64,000 nt of DNA from Chlorella sorokiniana (lineage: Eukaryota; Chlorophyta; Trebouxiophyceae; Chlorellales; Chlorellaceae), in assembly GCA_025917655.1 (NCBI GenBank), contig CP084613.1, forward strand, positions 434,001 through 498,000. The letters are read 5' to 3'. Every line of letters begins with the position of its first letter. The first letter of the stretch is position 1. The position numbers and the translations under genes were made by a program. Below, one piece after another: positions 61,301 through 64,000 of this stretch. The notes under the pieces were generated by a model. That model was not told the origin of the DNA. It made no database searches and saw only the letters and a program-made list of their open reading frames with translations.

Positions 61301-64000
61301 AGCGCTATCCCATGGAGGATCTGGAGCTGCTGGCGGAGCTGCGGCAGAAGGCGGCGGAGGAGGGTGAGCAGGCGGCGTGGGCGGCTTGCCCAGGCCCTGC
61401 CAGCAGCAGCAGGCGGGGGCGCTGTGCAGCGCGCAGAGTCCATGACGAGTTCGCCTCCTTTGCTTCACTTTGCAGGCGCCCCTGCACCCCCGAGGACGTG
61501 CACCAGCCCAGCTGGATGAGCGGCGAGGACTCACAGGTGCCTGCCGCAGCAGCTCCGCACCCTCCCTCTGTCGCTGGGTGCTCCCTGCTGAGGAGGTGCC
61601 TGGAACGGACCACAAGCGTACTTCCTTTCTCAGTTGACCCCTTCCGCATGGCACTCACGCTGACCGCCCCCGGCCCCGCCCTCCCCCTTCCCCTCCAACT
61701 GCACTCCTGCCTTGCAGCGCCTGTCCACAGCCCTGTATGTTGCAGACTTTGTCTCCCAGTTTGCAAAGCAGCTGGGCTGCCGCGCCCTTAGTTATGAGCA
61801 CCTGCAGGCGGCGCTTGAAGGTGTGCCATGCTGGTTTGCAAATGGAGGGCTCTGCCATTGCTTCCTTGCATGTCTGGTAGAGAGCTGCAAAGGAGTGGGG
61901 ATTAACCGGCCTGCTCATACCTCATCCATGCTGTTGGCTGCTTCACCACGCAGATGCCACTGGCGGCGGCAGAGGCGAGGGCGACCACTCCGCAGCAGCC
62001 CTGCACGCTGTGTATGAGGCGCTGATCAGGGTAAGACAGTGCGGGGCAGGTCTAGCCTGTGATGCAATCCTTTCCCATCAGCCGAAGCTGAAGATCGTCA
62101 TTGATGCCCCAGTTAGCTGTTCTACGTGGTGTATTGCTTTTTACTCTTGCTTTTGGTACTGCAGGCGATCCTGGACGATCTGCGGGACGAGGACGAGGCG
62201 TCCGCCATGGAAAAACGCTGGGCGGCGCTGCTCGGGTGCGCTGGCGGCTTGCAGCTGGCTGGGATGCACTACTTGCCTGGATGCCAGGTAGCCGCTCCTG
62301 CGTCTTTCTTGCTGTCAACTCCAACAGTGACAGTCTTCTGGCTCCATGCACCTGCAGGGAGGGAACCTGGCCGGAGGTTCTGCGCCGCTTTGTGCTGACG
62401 CGGGCGGGCGAGGAGGCGTCACACCTGTGAGTGCCGGTGCATGCGCTCTGCACGCTGTGCTGCGCCTGTTAGCAGCCTGCCACAGCCTGGCTCCGCGCCG
62501 CTGCCTGTTGGCAAGCTGCCTGGGGCCTCTCTGCCTTCCCTGATGCCGACATTCTGAGAACGCATGATTCCTCATGCTAGCTGCATTGGCTGCGCGCGCC
62601 CCCCCAAACACCCCCCAACCCACGCAAACACACTACACACTTTTTCAACCCACACCCACCCACCCACCCGCAACCGCACACACCTCCACCCCTCCGCAGC
62701 CGCCCCGACCGCGCCGCCATCATGTCAGCCTCCATGCTGGCCTACGATCCGCTCGACAGCCTCACACACGACCAGCACCTGGCCCTGCTGCGCTTCCTGT
62801 GCGATGCTGCCCTGGACAGCGAAACGATGCGGGCGTGCTGCAGCGTGAGCCGCCCGCCGCGCGCTTCCCTGCGCCCATCTGGTTCGGCTGGCTGTCAGCT
62901 TCTGCTGGATGCCTGGCAACCGCGCAGAACCACAGAGTCGCGATCTCTGCGCTTTCCACGTCCCATGACGGCAAGCGCAGCAGCTCAAGGGCGTGTTTTG
63001 GTGTCTCGGAATCCCTGCAGGGCGGGAAGACGAGGCTGTCGATGTGAAACGCGACGTGCGTGAGGAGCTGGCGGAGCAGCGCAAGCAGCTGAAGGAGCTG
63101 CTGGATGCGGGTGGGTGTGGCCGCTGCCTGCAGCTTGCAGCTTGCCCAGCATGAAGAGCAGGAGTGAAGGTTGGGCGTCTGGGGGCTGCGGGCAACCAGA
63201 CAGACAAGCGCTGGGAAACCTGTATCGTTGTAGCAAGTTTCTAATGTGCTGTGCCCCAATCGCCTTGTTCCTGCAGAAAAGGAGGAGCGGAAGCGGCGGC
63301 GCGAGGAGCAAAAGCGCGCCGAGGAGGAGGAGAAGGCTGCGGCTGAGGCCGCTGCAGCCGCAGCTGCCGCCGTCGAGGGCGGCCAGCAGGACGCGCCCAA
63401 GCCTGCTGGCAAGCAGTTGCGAGGCGCCACGCCCATGGCCGTGGATGAGCCCTCTTTCGAGCTCCCCGAGCGGCTGCGCGAGTACAGCGGCGCCCCAGAC
63501 GACAAGAAGGGGCTGCTGCAGTGGCGGCAGGAGCAGGCGGCGGAGCGGCGGCGGCTGGAGAAGGAGCGGAACAAGTGGGTGGCGGAGCAGCTGCGGCGCC
63601 AGCGCGAGCTGGAAGCTGCGGAGAAGGCGGCGGTGAGTGGGCCCGCTGGCTTGTGCCAGCCAGCCGGTCCCTACTTAGCAAACTCTGTTTGGTGTTGCTA
63701 GTGCACTGCCCCCAGCCTGCGTGCTGTGTGCGTGGGGCTGCCAGCCGCTGCACCCACAGCCGCTTCTTGCTACCCTGACTCCATGACGCGCTTTCCTGCC
63801 GCCTCCGCTGTCGTGGCATGCAGCGCGAGGCGGAGAAGGTGAAGCAGCGGGAGAAGGAGGAGAAGGAGGAGGCGATCATTCGGTGAGTGTTCCTGTAATT
63901 TGGAATGCTCATCGAGATGCGAATGTGTTGTTGCTGCACTTCCCTGGCAGTGAAATTCGCTGCCGTCCCCCAACTTCCAGGCCCCCGCCAGCTGTGATCC
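55301..64000 (+). CDS. WAC-HARE-HTH(x3)-DDT chromatin-remodelling subunit (ISWI partner type), runs off window
   Basis: ATG 55301: MPLLNRKTYEFLPTTAPPH, then ASDQE joined to VWVVKATGEVCASYEVYLQK (55537), PVWSCKYTSRGGLQLEDAL and FPKDLEEPVCRAVHHSLLRL. This is the WAC domain of Acf1/WSTF/Itc1-type proteins. After a low-complexity linker and AEQHGPEHAAKLAWVV come three HARE-HTH-like repeats (57101-57814, 57908-58616, 58794-59431). Next: ARYEVTEEEREFKG, long Lys/Glu/Arg coiled coils (60510-61370), a DDT domain (RLSTALYVADFVSQFAKQLG, SYEHLQAALE; about 61720-61820), EKRWAALLG, TWPEVLRRFVLTRAGEEAS (plant RLT-like wording), LTHDQHLALLRFLCDAALDS (WHIM-type, about 62750-62820), and more charged coil to the right edge. 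Such proteins space nucleosomes with ISWI ATPases; plant DDT-WAC proteins (DDW) and RLT proteins are the nearest types known to me. One slip at 58541-58544. The C-terminus (PHD or bromodomain?) is not in the window. Confidence 0.85.
57101..57814 (+). repeat. HARE-HTH-like repeat 1 (three exons)
   Basis: Exons 57101-57191 (EVEKQYKEGTLKHTLVAVLK), 57352-57422 (GIVDKAKELGLKELDEKEHN) and 57557-57814 (ALATDPNFIRISKGAYSLHC, then HPEREQLV, a Lys/Pro linker and MVRVEAKPLE). It resembles the HARE-HTH winged-helix fold of ASXL and plant HB1/RLT proteins, in which a later helix ends in an F-R--P--Y-L strand. Confidence 0.75.
57908..58616 (+). repeat. HARE-HTH-like repeat 2 (three exons)
   Basis: Exons 57908-57998 (EVEKQYKEGTVKHMLVTVLK), 58100-58167 (IIEKGKGLGIEGVEEKSKA) and 58402-58616 (ALAADPNFIRLDKGAYSLHC, then HSEREQLV and a linker ending MVRVEPKAWE). 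Intron positions and phases equal those of repeats 1 and 3. Confidence 0.75.
58794..59431 (+). repeat. HARE-HTH-like repeat 3 (three exons)
   Basis: Exons 58794-58884 (EVEKQYKEGTAKHAIAAVLK), 59067-59133 (GIVDKAKELGLGDLAEKQK) and 59317-59431 (ALAADPNFIRLDKGAYSLHC, then HPEREQLVRVKKRKFEF). The last repeat lacks the linker and runs into a basic KKRKF end. Confidence 0.75.

Overview
This is about 64 kb of nuclear DNA from a GC-rich, gene-dense, intron-rich green alga. A Chlorella-clade trebouxiophyte is the best guess. The evidence is the many short GT-AG introns, the alanine-rich transit peptides, a thylakoid-lumen cyclophilin of the CYP38 type, starch-binding CBM20 proteins, a plant-type HDA14 deacetylase and a prolyl 4-hydroxylase with a ShK-like tail. 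I see no transposon, viral element, CRISPR array, rRNA or tRNA.

Layout, left to right. A CBM20 starch-binding protein with a C-terminal membrane helix (+, 5' end outside the window); a PEBP-family protein (-); a second, plastid-targeted CBM20 protein with a long Ala/Glu/Val-rich tail (+); a queuine tRNA-ribosyltransferase (-); an ER thioredoxin-fold membrane protein with an odd active site (-); a Gln/Pro-rich basic, probably nuclear protein (+); mitochondrial aspartate aminotransferase (+); a type II membrane exostosin with EGF-like repeats (+); a dolichyl-diphosphatase-like PAP2 enzyme (+); Mog1 (-); HDA14-like deacetylase (+); selenium-binding protein/methanethiol oxidase (-); an SGNH/GDSL-type membrane-anchored hydrolase (-); a small single-helix membrane protein (+); CYP38/TLP40 (+); prolyl 4-hydroxylase (-); SUMO (+); a large OPR-like repeat protein (-); and a WAC-HARE-DDT chromatin-remodelling subunit (+) that runs off the right edge. 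Most neighbours are unrelated housekeeping genes, arranged as alternating divergent pairs (about 270-450 bp shared promoters) and convergent pairs (about 300-900 bp shared 3' regions). The ER/secretory theme recurs (exostosin, dolichyl diphosphatase, prolyl hydroxylase, thioredoxin-like protein), but I see no operon-like logic.

Three things stand out. First, at least 21 conserved reading frames, spread over 10 genes, are interrupted in the same way: one base is missing from a short run of C or G, which points to systematic homopolymer undercalling. Second, many introns carry a TG/G-rich tract near the 5' splice site and/or a CA/C-rich tract just before the 3' splice site, always in sense orientation; one intron (51310-51677) has both and could fold back on itself. 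Third, the chromatin protein carries three tandem, intron-containing copies of a HARE-HTH-like domain between its WAC and DDT domains.

Exon coordinates were read by eye from splice signals and conserved protein motifs; outer gene limits are usually better supported than internal boundaries.
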